The position numbers and the translations under genes were made by a program. From NCBI GenBank assembly GCA_000703065.1, contig JNLK01000001.1, positions 3,795,733 through 3,859,732 of the forward strand: a stretch of DNA of 64,000 nt. The letters are read 5' to 3'. Origin of the DNA: Lachnospiraceae bacterium AC2029. Lineage in GTDB: Bacteria > Bacillota > Clostridia > Lachnospirales > Lachnospiraceae. Below, in pieces: positions 49,497 to 59,045 of the stretch (position 1 is its first letter; every line of letters starts with the position of its first letter). The notes beneath the pieces are model-generated. The model was not told the DNA's origin and did not search any database. It worked only from the letters and a program-made list of their open reading frames with translations.

Positions 49497-51899
49497 TTAC
49501 ATTACGAAAACGATCTCATTTTCATCCTGCAGCTCAGCTGCCGGGATGTAATTGTCTTCATATGCGGTTCCGTTCACTGTCATGGATGTGAAGCCGGACT
49601 CCTTACCCTCCGGATTCTTAACCACGATGTGAAGCTTCTTGCCACGGAACAACTTGTCGATCTCGAACTCCTTCCACTCGGGAGATACCGCCGGAGCGAT
49701 ACGAAGTCCGAAGAAGTCGGGGCGCATACCCAGGATACCCTCTACGCATCCGACCATAACCGTGGATGCGGTACCTGTCAGCCAGTGTACATGAGAACGT
49801 CCGTGGAACGGGCTCTCCTTACCCTCGGTAAACTGACCGTGAGAATACGGCTCCAGCTTACGGATCTCAGCCTTGTCGTTCATGGCTGCAGGTGCAGACT
49901 CCATGAAGTAAGTGAAGGCTCTCTCGCCATGTCCGCGAAGGGCCTCGGCGAGGATGATCCATCCCTGAGGCTGTGAGAAGATACCGGCATTCTCCTTGGT
50001 GCATGCATTGAAGAGAAGCATCAGCGCACCGTCGAAGGCGTGCTCCTTGTACGGCGGATACATAACCATTGCGCCGTAATCGGTATTCAGCTCGCGGTAT
50101 ACACTGTTCAGCGCCAGATCAGCCTGCTCCGGAGTTGCAAGTCCGGAGATAACGGACCAGCTCTGGGGATTCAGCCACATGGAAGCTTCCGGATCGGTCC
50201 TCTGCCCGATCACCAGACCGTCGTCCTTGAAGCCGCGGATGAAACGGTCCTCGTTCCAGCAAAGGTCCTGGATCGTCTTCTCCAGCTTCGGCTGGATCTC
50301 ATCGATATATCCGAGATAGATTTCATCCTTCTTGTACTCGGCAAACTTCCGGATGATGGTCATCGCATAGTACAGCTGGAATGCCACGAAGGTGGACTCA
50401 CCCTCCTTACCCAGTCTGAGGCAGTCGTTCCAGTCTGCGTGAAGACCTGCCGGCATGCCGTGATTTCCAAGACGGTTCATGGAGAAATCAATGGCCCGCT
50501 TCAGATGGTCATAAACCGTTCCGTCATCCTTGTTCGCATACGGGATCACCTCATCGATGAAGGAAAGATCACCCGATTCGGAAATGTACTTGTAGATCGT
50601 CGGGAACAGCCACAGTGCATCATCTGCACGGTAAGCCGGATGTCCGGTCTCTCTTACGTAGGACTCATCGTCCGGAGTATCCTCATGTCCCGCATTGTGT
50701 GTGAACTTAACCAGCGGAAGTCCTCCGCCGTTGTCTACCTGAGCCGAAAGCATGAAGCGGATCTTCTCCACTGCCATCTCCGGTGCCAGGTGGATCACGC
50801 CCTGGATATCCTGTACGGTATCACGGTAGCCGTAGCCGTTCCGGAGACCGCAGTAGATAAAGGACGCTGCACGTGACCAGATAAAGGTCATGAAGCAGTT
50901 GTATGCATTCCATGTGTTGATCATTGCATTGAACGGCTCGCTGGGAGTCTTTACCTGGAAATGAGACAGCTTCTCGTGCCAGTAGCCTACGAGAGTCTCA
51001 TACTCCTGATCAACCACTGCTTCCACATTGTCATAGGAAGCCATAACCTTCTCGGCGTCCGCATCCTCCTTCATGCCAACAATGAAGGCGATGGACTTGG
51101 ACTCGCCGGGAGCCAGTGTTACCTGTGTGGAAAGTGCGCCGCAACCGTTTGCGTTGAAGTTCAGCGCATTGCCCAGATCACCGTTCTCCACGCCCACGGG
51201 GTTGCCGTAGCTGTGGTAAGCGCCCAGGAAGGCTTCCTTATCACCGCAGTAGGAGCTGATGTCCGCGCCGGCCAGACCGAAGAACTTGGACATGGCCACA
51301 TTTCCGTTGACTGCTGCAGTCTTCTTCACGTACTCATTTGCAACCTGCTTGATCCGGTTGCCCATGAAGTAGGTTCTGGTGATGAAAAGCGTGTACTGCA
51401 GATTCACCTGATCCTGCTCGTAGTTGCAGTCATTTGTGAACTCCGCATAACCGGTCAGTGTCAGGCTTCTCTCCTTATCGGAGTTGTTGGTTACCTTTGT
51501 ATACCAGACCTCATGTGTGGAATCCAGCGGCACATAGTACATAACGTCCGAACGGATCCCCGCATAGTCGGTCTCAAATTTCGAATAGGCTGTACCATGA
51601 CGAACCACATTCTTGTAGGTGGAAAGATCCTTTCCTACCGGCTGCCAGGAAGCAGACCAGTAATCCTTTGATTCATTGTCCCGGATATAAATGTAACGGC
51701 CGGGCTGATCAAACTGATTGAAGACATATCGAAGGATACGTCCGTTGGCACCGGACTTGGCAAAGCTATAGCCGCCGGCATTGTTGGAAACGATGGCACC
51801 ATACTCGGGAGAGCCAAGGTAGTTGGCCCAGGGAGCCGGTGTATCCGGTCGTTCGATCACATACTCTTTCTTGGATTCGTCGAAAAAGCCATATCTCAT
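49497..51899 (-). CDS. GH94 disaccharide phosphorylase (cellobiose phosphorylase-like)
   Basis: This 800-residue protein matches GH94 phosphorylases along its length: an N-terminal beta-sandwich (about 1-280) and an (alpha/alpha)6 catalytic barrel. The catalytic Asp lies in GLHADWNDCLRL, and nearby are GYRDTVQDIQGV and HGRSHVHWLTGTAS. These enzymes split cellobiose or related beta-glucosides with phosphate to glucose-1-phosphate. Length and motif set fit cellobiose phosphorylase better than the much larger cyclic-glucan synthases. No sugar transporter is adjacent. A TATAAT-like box at about 51918-51923 lacks a clear -35. Confidence 0.88.
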   Translation of the reverse strand: MRYGFFDESKKEYVIERPDTPAPWANYLGSPEYGAIVSNNAGGYSFAKSGANGRILRYVFNQFDQPGRYIYIRDNESKDYWSASWQPVGKDLSTYKNVVRHGTAYSKFETDYAGIRSDVMYYVPLDSTHEVWYTKVTNNSDKERSLTLTGYAEFTNDCNYEQDQVNLQYTLFITRTYFMGNRIKQVANEYVKKTAAVNGNVAMSKFFGLAGADISSYCGDKEAFLGAYHSYGNPVGVENGDLGNALNFNANGCGALSTQVTLAPGESKSIAFIVGMKEDADAEKVMASYDNVEAVVDQEYETLVGYWHEKLSHFQVKTPSEPFNAMINTWNAYNCFMTFIWSRAASFIYCGLRNGYGYRDTVQDIQGVIHLAPEMAVEKIRFMLSAQVDNGGGLPLVKFTHNAGHEDTPDDESYVRETGHPAYRADDALWLFPTIYKYISESGDLSFIDEVIPYANKDDGTVYDHLKRAIDFSMNRLGNHGMPAGLHADWNDCLRLGKEGESTFVAFQLYYAMTIIRKFAEYKKDEIYLGYIDEIQPKLEKTIQDLCWNEDRFIRGFKDDGLVIGQRTDPEASMWLNPQSWSVISGLATPEQADLALNSVYRELNTDYGAMVMYPPYKEHAFDGALMLLFNACTKENAGIFSQPQGWIILAEALRGHGERAFTYFMESAPAAMNDKAEIRKLEPYSHGQFTEGKESPFHGRSHVHWLTGTASTVMVGCVEGILGMRPDFFGLRIAPAVSPEWKEFEIDKLFRGKKLHIVVKNPEGKESGFTSMTVNGTAYEDNYIPAAELQDENEIVFVM

Positions 51900-51940
51900 A
51901 AAACGGTAACTCCTTTACATTATATTTGCACCCCTGCCCC

Positions 51941-51966
51941 GGCGGCCGGCGGATATGCCGGCCGCC
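51941..51966 (-). terminator. GC-rich hairpin after pnp
   Basis: A perfect 10-bp stem GGCGGCCGGC/GCCGGCCGCC closes a 6-nt loop, 21 bp past the pnp stop. Its stability suggests a transcript end or an exonuclease block, although the U-tract is missing. Confidence 0.6.
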
Positions 51967-51986
51967 AAAGGCAACTGACAGGAAGA

Positions 51987-54074
51987 TTAATTATCTGCGT
52001 CCTTCAGGCTGAGGCTGATCTTACCCATGCGATCCACCTCAAGTACCTTTACGCGAACTGCGTCGCCGATATTTACAACATCCTCAACCTTGGCTACACG
52101 ATGCGGAGCCAGCTTGGAAATGTGGATCATACCGTCCTTGTTCGGTGACAGCTGTACAAATGCGCCGTAAGGCATGATCCGTACAACGGTTCCGTCGTAG
52201 GTCTTGCCAACCTCGATCGGATCTACGATGGAGTGAATGATCTTCAGGGCCTTGTCGATACCCTCCTGCTCTACACCGCAGATGTCGATACGTCCGGAAT
52301 CATCGATATCGATCTTAACTCCGGTCTCCTCGATGATGCCGTTGATGGTCTTACCCTTCTGACCGATCACCTCACCGATCTTATCCGGATCGATGTTCAT
52401 GGAAACGATCTTCGGTGCGTACTTGGAAAGCTCCTTACGCGGCTCGGGGATCGCCTTCAGCATAACCTCGTTCAGAATATACATACGGGCTTCTCTTGTT
52501 CTGGAGATAGCCTCGCGGATGATGTCGTCTGTCAGGCCGTGGATCTTGATATCCATCTGGATGGCTGTGATACCCTTCTCAGTACCTGCAACCTTGAAGT
52601 CCATATCTCCGAAGAAGTCCTCAAGCCCCTGGATATCTGTCAGTACTACATAATCGTCATCTGTCTCGCCTGTTACCAGACCGCAGGAGATACCTGCTAC
52701 CGGAGCCTTGATCGGCACACCTGCAGCCATCAGGGACATACAGGATGCACAGGTGGAACCCATGGATGTGGAACCGTTGGACTCAAAGGTCTCGGATACG
52801 GCACGGATCGCATACGGGAACTCATCCTCAGACGGGATCACCGGAAGAAGTGCTCGCTCTGCCAGTGCACCGTGACCGATCTCACGACGTCCCGGGCCGC
52901 GGGATACGCGGGTCTCACCTACGGAGTATGCCGGGAAGTTGTAGTGATGCATGTAACGCTTGGAGGTTACATTCGGATCCAGACCATCGATCTTCTGAGC
53001 CTCGGAAAGCGGAGCCAGAGTTACGATATCGCAGATCTGTGTCTGTCCTCTGGTGAACATAGCTGAACCATGAACACGCGGGATCAGATCAACCTCTGCA
53101 GCCAGCGGACGGATCTGGTTGATGGCACGGCCATCCGGACGCTTGTGATCCTTCAGGATCATCTTACGTACTGTCTTCTTCTGATACTGATACAGAGCAT
53201 CACCCAGAAGTGCCAGCCACTCCTCATTATCGGCGAACTTCTCAGCCATGCGGGCCTTGATCTCGTCGATATTCTTCTCTCTTGTCTGCTTGTCATCCGT
53301 GAAGACAGCAACCTCCATCTCTTCCGGCGGAACAACCTCCTTCATTGCTGCGAAGAGTTCTTCCGGGATCGCATAGCTGTTGTAGCTGTGCTTCGGCTTA
53401 CCAACCTCGGCAACAATCTTGTCGATAAAGGCGATAACCTCCTGGTTTACCTTGTGTGCTGCGAAAATCGCCTCCAGCATCTGTGCCTCGGGAACCTCAT
53501 TTGCACCTGCCTCGATCATGATAACCTTCTCCCGGGTGGAAGCTACGGTCAGCTTCAGATCGGAGTTCATGTTCTGTGTGCTGTTGGGGTTGAAGATCAG
53601 CTGACCATCCACCAGACCTACCTGTGTGGTTGCGCAGGGGCCGTCAAACGGGATGTCGGAGATTGATACTGCGATGGCAGTACCGATCATGGCTGTCAGC
53701 TCCGGTGCACACTCCGGATCTACGGAAAGCACCAGGTTGTCAAGTGTAACGTCATTTCTGTAATCCTTCGGGAACAGCGGACGCATCGGGCGGTCGATAA
53801 CGCGGTCGGTCAGGATCGCATTTTCGGACGGCTTAGCCTCACGCTTGTTGAAGCCTCCCGGGATCTTTCCTACAGCGTACATCTTCTCGTTGTACTCTAC
53901 TGAAAGCGGGAAGAAATCAATCCCTTCTCTGGGTTCCTTGGAAGCAGTTGCGGTAGAAAGTACTACTGTGTCACCATAATGAACGAGTACTGCTCCATTT
54001 GCCTGCTTGCCCACTCTGTCAACGTCTACGCGCAGAGTTCTTCCGGCAAGTTCCATCTCATACTTCTTGTACAT
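51987..54074 (-). CDS. pnp: Polynucleotide phosphorylase
   Basis: This 695-residue 3'-5' exoribonuclease has two RNase PH domains (RPMRPLFP; GSAMFTRGQTQ, GPGRREIGHGALAERAL), then KH (IGEVIGQKGKTI) and S1 (GAFVQLSPNKDGMIHISKLA) RNA-binding domains. Length and order are normal. It has its own promoter and a structured leader, and it is separated from rpsO by about 4.5 kb of other genes. Confidence 0.97.
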   Translation of the reverse strand: MYKKYEMELAGRTLRVDVDRVGKQANGAVLVHYGDTVVLSTATASKEPREGIDFFPLSVEYNEKMYAVGKIPGGFNKREAKPSENAILTDRVIDRPMRPLFPKDYRNDVTLDNLVLSVDPECAPELTAMIGTAIAVSISDIPFDGPCATTQVGLVDGQLIFNPNSTQNMNSDLKLTVASTREKVIMIEAGANEVPEAQMLEAIFAAHKVNQEVIAFIDKIVAEVGKPKHSYNSYAIPEELFAAMKEVVPPEEMEVAVFTDDKQTREKNIDEIKARMAEKFADNEEWLALLGDALYQYQKKTVRKMILKDHKRPDGRAINQIRPLAAEVDLIPRVHGSAMFTRGQTQICDIVTLAPLSEAQKIDGLDPNVTSKRYMHHYNFPAYSVGETRVSRGPGRREIGHGALAERALLPVIPSEDEFPYAIRAVSETFESNGSTSMGSTCASCMSLMAAGVPIKAPVAGISCGLVTGETDDDYVVLTDIQGLEDFFGDMDFKVAGTEKGITAIQMDIKIHGLTDDIIREAISRTREARMYILNEVMLKAIPEPRKELSKYAPKIVSMNIDPDKIGEVIGQKGKTINGIIEETGVKIDIDDSGRIDICGVEQEGIDKALKIIHSIVDPIEVGKTYDGTVVRIMPYGAFVQLSPNKDGMIHISKLAPHRVAKVEDVVNIGDAVRVKVLEVDRMGKISLSLKDADN

Positions 54075-54108
54075 ATTCGATCTCCTTATCGATTTATTTT
54101 TGACTGTT

Positions 54109-54175
54109 CGGCGGTTCCGAAACGACTGAAAAAAAGATCCCGAAAATGGAGCGCGATCCCCTTTTCAGTAGTCTC
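54109..54175 (-). promoter_or_regulatory. Structured pnp leader
   Basis: Between the 54202 promoter and the pnp start, an outer stem CTGAAAA/TTTTCAG encloses GATC/GATC with a U-rich side. In E. coli pnp autoregulates through a leader stem cleaved by RNase III. A similar role here is only an analogy. Confidence 0.4.
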
Positions 54176-54201
54176 GGATGATCCGAAGAACAATCTCTGT
54201 A

Positions 54202-54230
54202 ATTTTACCATATCTACATAATATAGGCAA
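54202..54230 (-). promoter_or_regulatory. Promoter of pnp
   Basis: On the minus strand, TTGCCT (54225-54230), a 17-bp spacer and TAAAAT (54202-54207), about 120 nt before the pnp ATG. The -35 box abuts the U-tract of the preceding terminator. Confidence 0.7.
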
Positions 54231-54231
54231 G

Positions 54232-54260
54232 GAAAAACAACCCGCCGAAACCGGCGGGTT
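54232..54260 (-). terminator. Terminator after the cell-wall-binding protein gene
   Basis: AACCCGCCG and CGGCGGGTT form a 9-bp stem with a 4-nt loop, followed on the minus strand by GTTTTTCC. It ends the transcript of 54291-55454 just before the pnp promoter. Confidence 0.92.
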
Positions 54261-54290
54261 GCTGAAAAACTATTATACAGGGAATTATCA

Positions 54291-55454
54291 TTATCTCCAT
54301 CCTGCGGGACAACGGAAGAAACTGTCATTTGAACGATTGTCGATCACGAAGGTTGTGATCCGTCCGTCCGCATCCGAGAGTCCCACATCCCTGGAATCCC
54401 AGGAATTAGCGTTTATACTGTCAAAATTCTTTCCGGGGAAATACAAGTAGAAATAGCTTCCTACAGTCCATTCCTCCTTTAAGCCTTCCGGTATTCCCTT
54501 CTCTGTTGACACCAGATGATCATTGTAGTCATACCATTTTTTAACCCCGGGATCAAAGGACACCGACTTCAGCCGGAATATATAGGTATTGTCATAGGAA
54601 TAATGGAAATCTTCGTAGGTTCCTTTGAACGTAACCTGCAATCTCCATGCATACGGCTCATTCGGATAATCACTTGAAGTTCCATGATCATATTCGGCAT
54701 AAGATCCCTGAATGTTCCCGTTCGCATAAAGGCGGACATAATAACGAAAACGTCCCTGAGTTGCACTCTCGATATATTTTACTACACCGTCCATGCCGAT
54801 CACGATTCCACCGACAGTTTTTGCATCATAATTCTGTCTGAAGGACCCGATGGTTTTATTCGCGATCATGCTTCCGGTCTTCTTGTCAAAATAGTACCAC
54901 TTCCCGCCGATCGTCTGAAGTCCGTAGACCATGATCCCGGTTCCCGGCTTGCAATAATACCACTTGGATCCGCTCTGTACCCATCCGGTCGCCATCGCAC
55001 CTGTCTTCGGAGTGAAATAATAATAATCAGACTGATACTTCATCCATCCAGTGTACATCACTCCGCCCTTCAGGAAATACCACTTTCCGCCGATCTTCCT
55101 CCAGCCGGACTCCATTCGTCCGTTTGAATCAAAATGATACCACTTTCCGCCGATCTGCTTCCAGCCGGTCACCATCGCGCCGTTGGGATTGAAGAAGAAC
55201 CATTTGGTCCCGATCTGCTTCCAGCCGGTCTGCATATAGCCGGACGCCTTGAAATAATAGTAATGGCCTGCCCACTTCACCCATTCGTTCTTCGCATAGG
55301 TTCCATCAGAATACTGATAATAGTATCCGACCTTGTCCTTCTTCCAGCTTCCGGTCTTTGCTTCTGATGTGATTCCTGCAAAGCACAGCATCAGGGCCAG
55401 TGCGATCACAGGGATCAGCCCCCACAGCAGCCGCTTCTCATTTGTTCTTCTCAT
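54291..55454 (-). CDS. Secreted cell-wall-binding repeat protein with unknown C-terminal domain
   Basis: The 387 residues have a signal peptide (LLWGLIPVIALALMLCFAG, cleavage near SEA) and about eight ~20-residue choline-binding-like repeats (GWKQIGGKWYHFDSNGRM and variants, about 34-200). A ~185-residue C-terminal domain of mixed beta character (YYVRLYANGNIQGSYAEYDHG, YNDHLVSTEKG) that I do not recognise follows. It would sit on the cell wall by its repeats and display the C-terminal domain. It lies 127 bp downstream of a sister gene with the same repeats. Confidence 0.87.
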   Translation of the reverse strand: MRRTNEKRLLWGLIPVIALALMLCFAGITSEAKTGSWKKDKVGYYYQYSDGTYAKNEWVKWAGHYYYFKASGYMQTGWKQIGTKWFFFNPNGAMVTGWKQIGGKWYHFDSNGRMESGWRKIGGKWYFLKGGVMYTGWMKYQSDYYYFTPKTGAMATGWVQSGSKWYYCKPGTGIMVYGLQTIGGKWYYFDKKTGSMIANKTIGSFRQNYDAKTVGGIVIGMDGVVKYIESATQGRFRYYVRLYANGNIQGSYAEYDHGTSSDYPNEPYAWRLQVTFKGTYEDFHYSYDNTYIFRLKSVSFDPGVKKWYDYNDHLVSTEKGIPEGLKEEWTVGSYFYLYFPGKNFDSINANSWDSRDVGLSDADGRITTFVIDNRSNDSFFRCPAGWR

Positions 55455-55474
55455 ATCATTCTCCTCTCTTACTC

Positions 55475-55583
55475 CCGATATTCAGTCCTCCTGCCGGGTC
55501 CTCTCTGATCCCCGGCATTCAGCCTCCCTGCCGGTCCTCTTTGGTCTCCGGCATTCAGCCTCCCTGCCGCCCCCTCTCCGTCT
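55475..55583. repeat. Three tandem 36/37-bp repeats between the cell-wall-binding genes
   Basis: Units start near 55475, 55512 and 55548 and share CCGGCATTCAGCCTCCCTGC, with the first copy diverged. Each has a CCGGC...GCCGG inverted pair. The last copy runs into the stop codon of the upstream gene. No coding role is evident. Confidence 0.75.
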
Positions 55584-56922
55584 ACGGGTTGATCCACATG
55601 GCCGGACGTACCGCATGATCTATATAGTTTATCTGGTTGCCTTCATAGTAAATGTCTCCACGATGTGAAACATTGACCGAATACTTCAGTGTCTTGCCAG
55701 GCGTACGCAGCCACCAGTAACAGCAGCCGTCAAACTTCTCATAGGTCTCAGGGAATTGGGATGTGGCATATTTCAAGGTATACACACCCTTCTTCTTTGC
55801 ATATTCCGTAGGCCTGCAGGCCCTTGCCAGACTGGTTCCGTAATACTGTCCGTCATGATCATCATCGTCAGCGAAGTATTTCTTCGCCTCATCCGCACTG
55901 AGGAGGAAGATCTTATCCTTTACCGCCTTTTTGGTCGTGGTCCCATACTTCTCATTTACGTCCCTTGAAATGGTCGTCGTGACGATCAGCTTAGACTCCT
56001 TCTCCGTAAATGCGCCCTGCAGGAATTCACCGTTCAGCTTCTTCCGAAGGGTACAGTCCTCCCAAGCAGTTTCAACTATGGTATCGTTGAACGGCGTATT
56101 ATCCAGCGCATACTTACTCAGCAGCAGGAGCGACGAGTCCTTCTTATCCAGAACGATCCACTCGATCTTCTCTGCCCCATTTTCTTTGACATTATCCTGT
56201 TCGTAGGCGCCTAATGTGACTACGGATCCGACCTTTGCTCTGAGGAGCGTAGTTCTGTCCTGATCCAGCACACCGTTTTCATCAAAGTAATACTGTTTTC
56301 CGGAAATGGTCACCTTTCCGGTGCGCCTTGCACCGTCCGTTCCGAAGTAATACTGCTTTCCGGAAATGGTCTTCCAGCCGGTCACCATTGCACCGTCAGC
56401 ACCAAAATAGTATGTCTTTCCGCCGTCCTTCAGCCAGCTTTCCTTCAGCATGGCTCCGTTTGCCTTAAAGAAATACCATTTTCCGCTATCCTTCAGCCAG
56501 GCACTTCTGTACATGGCCCCGCCTTTTCCGAAGTAATACCAGTTCCCGCCATCCTTCAGCCAGCCGGTCTTCATCACTCCGTCCTTACCAAGGAAGAACC
56601 AGTTCCCGCCGACCTTCACCCAGCCGGTCTTCATAGCTCCATCGGTTCCGAAGTAATAGTATTTCCCGCCAATCTGCCACCACCCGGTCATCATGTATCC
56701 CTTGGCGTCAAAGCAGTACCATTTTCCTCCGTCCTTCAGCCAGGCACTTTTCACGTAAGTCCCGTCCGGATACTCATACCACCATCCGACACTATTATGC
56801 TTCCAGGTTCCGGAAGCCGCCTCGGACACAAGGTTCCGGGAGGACAGGATCAGCGGACACAGCATCCCAAGTATCAGGATGTAACAGATCCATTTCCGAC
56901 ACCTCTTCCTGCTTTCCTTCAA
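55582..56922 (-). CDS. Secreted cell-wall-binding repeat protein with DUF6273-like domain
   Basis: The 446 residues have a signal peptide (WICYILILGMLCPLILS), about nine choline-binding-like repeats (GWWQIGGKYYYFGTDGAM and variants, about 38-230) and a C-terminal ~215-residue domain. That domain matches the DUF6273 pattern: IEWIVLDKKDSSLLLLSKYALD, LRKKLNGEFL, CYWWLRTPG and VRPAMWINP. DUF6273 domains are common in secreted clostridial proteins and have no assigned activity. Translation appears to start at TTG 56922, with GGGGG 7 nt upstream. Confidence 0.88.
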   Translation of the reverse strand: MKESRKRCRKWICYILILGMLCPLILSSRNLVSEAASGTWKHNSVGWWYEYPDGTYVKSAWLKDGGKWYCFDAKGYMMTGWWQIGGKYYYFGTDGAMKTGWVKVGGNWFFLGKDGVMKTGWLKDGGNWYYFGKGGAMYRSAWLKDSGKWYFFKANGAMLKESWLKDGGKTYYFGADGAMVTGWKTISGKQYYFGTDGARRTGKVTISGKQYYFDENGVLDQDRTTLLRAKVGSVVTLGAYEQDNVKENGAEKIEWIVLDKKDSSLLLLSKYALDNTPFNDTIVETAWEDCTLRKKLNGEFLQGAFTEKESKLIVTTTISRDVNEKYGTTTKKAVKDKIFLLSADEAKKYFADDDDHDGQYYGTSLARACRPTEYAKKKGVYTLKYATSQFPETYEKFDGCCYWWLRTPGKTLKYSVNVSHRGDIYYEGNQINYIDHAVRPAMWINP

Positions 56923-56949
56923 GAATTCACCCCCTTCTCCGACCCGGGA

Positions 56950-58395
56950 TCACTTTATCTCCGGGAACAAAACAGCAAGTTCATTTACTATATCCCCAAC
57001 ACTGCTTCCATCCGTCCGGATCACCCGGTCAGCCGCAGCCTCATACGCCGGTCCGCGTTCCCGCAGCATTCGGTCGATCTTCTCCGCAAGCTCCGTCTCG
57101 GAAGCGCTGTCAAGAAGCGGTCTGCCGGTATCCTCCTTCACCCGTCGAAGGGTCTCCTCCGGAGATGCCGAAAGCCAGATCACATGTCCGATATCCTTCA
57201 GGATCTTACGATTCTCCGACCGGAGCACGATGCCTCCACCGGTCGCGATCACGGTGTTAACCGCAGTATATGAAAGCTTCTTCAGAGTCCTCGTTTCCAT
57301 ATCACGGAATGCTTCTTCGCCCTGTACCTCAAAGATCTCCCGGATCGAGCAGTCCTGTGCCTCTTCGATCATGGCATCCGTATCCAGAAAGGTCATGCCC
57401 CTTGCTTCCGCCAGCGCCTTGCCAACCGTACTCTTACCACAGCCCATATAACCTACAAGCACATAGTTTTCACCATATAGACGCCGTTCCAGCCTGTTCA
57501 GGACCTTATCCGCCAGTTCATCCGGTACAGATGTACCGGTCCAAAGCTCATAGGCAATGATCCCCTGATACAAAAGCATGGTAAGCCCGTTATCACACGG
57601 GATCATGAAGCCTTCCAGTTTTCTCATGAAGGGCGTTACTGCAGGGTTGTAAACCAGATCATATCCATATTCTGCCATATGGTAGAAATCATCATCCTCG
57701 ATCAGAAGCCCATCCCCTTCATGAAGTCCCAAAGCCGTGCATTGTATGAATATGGACGGCTTCCGGGGAACCATCGGGTATTCAGAAGCCGCAAGGGGAA
57801 TGATCCTTCCGGTTTCCGACAGCTCTCCTTCATCCGAAGAGTTATCAGCAACCTCCCCGTTCATTAAACGGAAGGTGTCGGTCAGCTCAGCCGCCAACCT
57901 CTCAGCCCGCTCCTTCGTCCGGTTCAGAAGATAGATATCCTTCGCACCCTCCGTCAGAGCAAGCGCACAGGCCGCACGGGATGCCCCGCCCGCCCCCAGG
58001 ATGACCACCTGCTGGTCCTTAAGGGATATACCCCGTCGTTTCAAGGCACATCCCAACCCGGGCATATCCGTATTATATCCCTTATATCCGCCTTCTGTCC
58101 GAACCAGGGTATTGACTGCTCCGATCATTTTCGCGGCATTATCGATATCCGTCAGGGCACCGATCACTGCCGTTTTATGGGGAACCGTTACATTTAATCC
58201 CTGAACTCCCAGATGATATGCACCCTTCACTGCAGCTGCCACATCCTCTTCCACGGGGAAGGGAAGATACCGCAGATTTTTTCCAAGCTCCTCCGAAATG
58301 GTGTTGTGGATCAGCGGTGACATGGTATGCTTCACCGGATTCCCGATCAGTCCAAGTACCCCTGTGGTTCCGGTAATATCTTGTGTGGTTCTCAT
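56950..58395 (-). CDS. Shikimate dehydrogenase - shikimate kinase fusion
   Basis: The 481 residues join AroE (about 1-300) and AroK (about 310-480), two consecutive steps of chorismate synthesis. AroE shows GLIGNPVKHTMSPLIHN, GLNVTVPHKTAVI (catalytic Lys), GYNTDMPGL and the NADP motif LGAGGASRA. AroK shows the P-loop GYMGCGKSTVGKAL, FLDTDAMIE and TGGGIVLR. An acidic insert (about 205-222) interrupts the AroE part. ATG 58395 has GAGG upstream. Such fusions occur in several Clostridia. No other aro genes are adjacent. Confidence 0.94.
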   Translation of the reverse strand: MRTTQDITGTTGVLGLIGNPVKHTMSPLIHNTISEELGKNLRYLPFPVEEDVAAAVKGAYHLGVQGLNVTVPHKTAVIGALTDIDNAAKMIGAVNTLVRTEGGYKGYNTDMPGLGCALKRRGISLKDQQVVILGAGGASRAACALALTEGAKDIYLLNRTKERAERLAAELTDTFRLMNGEVADNSSDEGELSETGRIIPLAASEYPMVPRKPSIFIQCTALGLHEGDGLLIEDDDFYHMAEYGYDLVYNPAVTPFMRKLEGFMIPCDNGLTMLLYQGIIAYELWTGTSVPDELADKVLNRLERRLYGENYVLVGYMGCGKSTVGKALAEARGMTFLDTDAMIEEAQDCSIREIFEVQGEEAFRDMETRTLKKLSYTAVNTVIATGGGIVLRSENRKILKDIGHVIWLSASPEETLRRVKEDTGRPLLDSASETELAEKIDRMLRERGPAYEAAADRVIRTDGSSVGDIVNELAVLFPEIK

Positions 58396-58489
58396 TTTAT
58401 ACCTCGTTGTTTGATCTATACTACGGGGAGCGAGGAACACCTGTCATGATACGGCTCCTGCTCCTTTCTCAGAATACCACAATTCAGAC

Positions 58490-58527
58490 AAAAACAAAAG
58501 AGCAGCGACTCTCTGCCACTGCTCTTT
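58490..58527 (-). terminator. Terminator after rpsO
   Basis: AAAGAGCAG and CTGCTCTTT form a 9-bp stem around a 13-nt loop, followed on the minus strand by TGTTTTTGT. It would end the rpsO transcript before the aroE-aroK gene. Confidence 0.88.
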
Positions 58528-58532
58528 CATAA

Positions 58533-58799
58533 TTACTTTCTAAGACCAAGCTGCTTAACGATCTCTCTGTAACGATTGATGTCCTTGCTCTTCAGGTAAG
58601 CAAGCATGTTACGACGCTGACCAACCATCTTCAGAAGTCCTCTTCTGGAGTGATGATCATGCGGATGATCCTTAAAATGCTGATTCAGATCGTTGATCCT
58701 TGCTGTCAGGATAGCTACCTGTACTTCCGGTGAACCTGTGTCGCCTTCGCCATTGCCGTACTTGGCAATGATCTCTGCCTTCTGCTCTTTGGTAATCAT
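58533..58799 (-). CDS. rpsO: Ribosomal protein S15
   Basis: This 88-residue 30S protein has the family sequence: [49 protein letters not shown] and the C-terminal [12 protein letters not shown]. It has its own promoter, a hairpin leader and a downstream terminator, so it is a monocistronic unit. Confidence 0.97.
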   Translation of the reverse strand: MITKEQKAEIIAKYGNGEGDTGSPEVQVAILTARINDLNQHFKDHPHDHHSRRGLLKMVGQRRNMLAYLKSKDINRYREIVKQLGLRK

Positions 58800-58836
58800 T
58801 CTTGATTCCTCCTATGTTTTAATTCGCTGTAACCGG

Positions 58837-58861
58837 GCTTTCGGTCGGAGTGTCCGAAAGC
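58837..58861 (-). promoter_or_regulatory. rpsO leader hairpin, candidate S15 autoregulatory site
   Basis: GCTTTCGG and CCGAAAGC form an 8-bp stem around a 9-nt loop in the short rpsO leader, about 40 nt before the ATG. S15 represses its own mRNA through leader structures in several bacteria. That this hairpin does so here is inferred from position only. Confidence 0.5.
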
Positions 58862-58881
58862 TCAGAAACAGTACGCGCATT

Positions 58882-58910
58882 ATGATACCAAAACCTTTTA
58901 TAAAATGCAA
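58882..58910 (-). promoter_or_regulatory. Promoter of rpsO
   Basis: On the minus strand, TTGCAT (58905-58910), a 17-bp spacer and TATCAT (58882-58887), about 75 nt before the rpsO ATG. Confidence 0.7.
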
Positions 58911-58976
58911 GAACTATTTCTCAAATGCTCAAAAACAGAAATTCAAAATCCTCTTAATCGAATTGAATTTCAGTTT

Positions 58977-59011
58977 GGAAAAGGGGTGCAGAACTCATGA
59001 TCCTGCACCCC
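58977..59011 (-). terminator. Terminator after the giant surface protein gene
   Basis: GGGGTGCAG and CTGCACCCC form a 9-bp stem with an 11-nt loop, followed on the minus strand by TTTTCC. It lies 34 bp past the surface-protein stop. Confidence 0.85.
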
Positions 59012-59045
59012 CTCCGCCAAAAGTGACTATAACCTAAGCTTCTGT

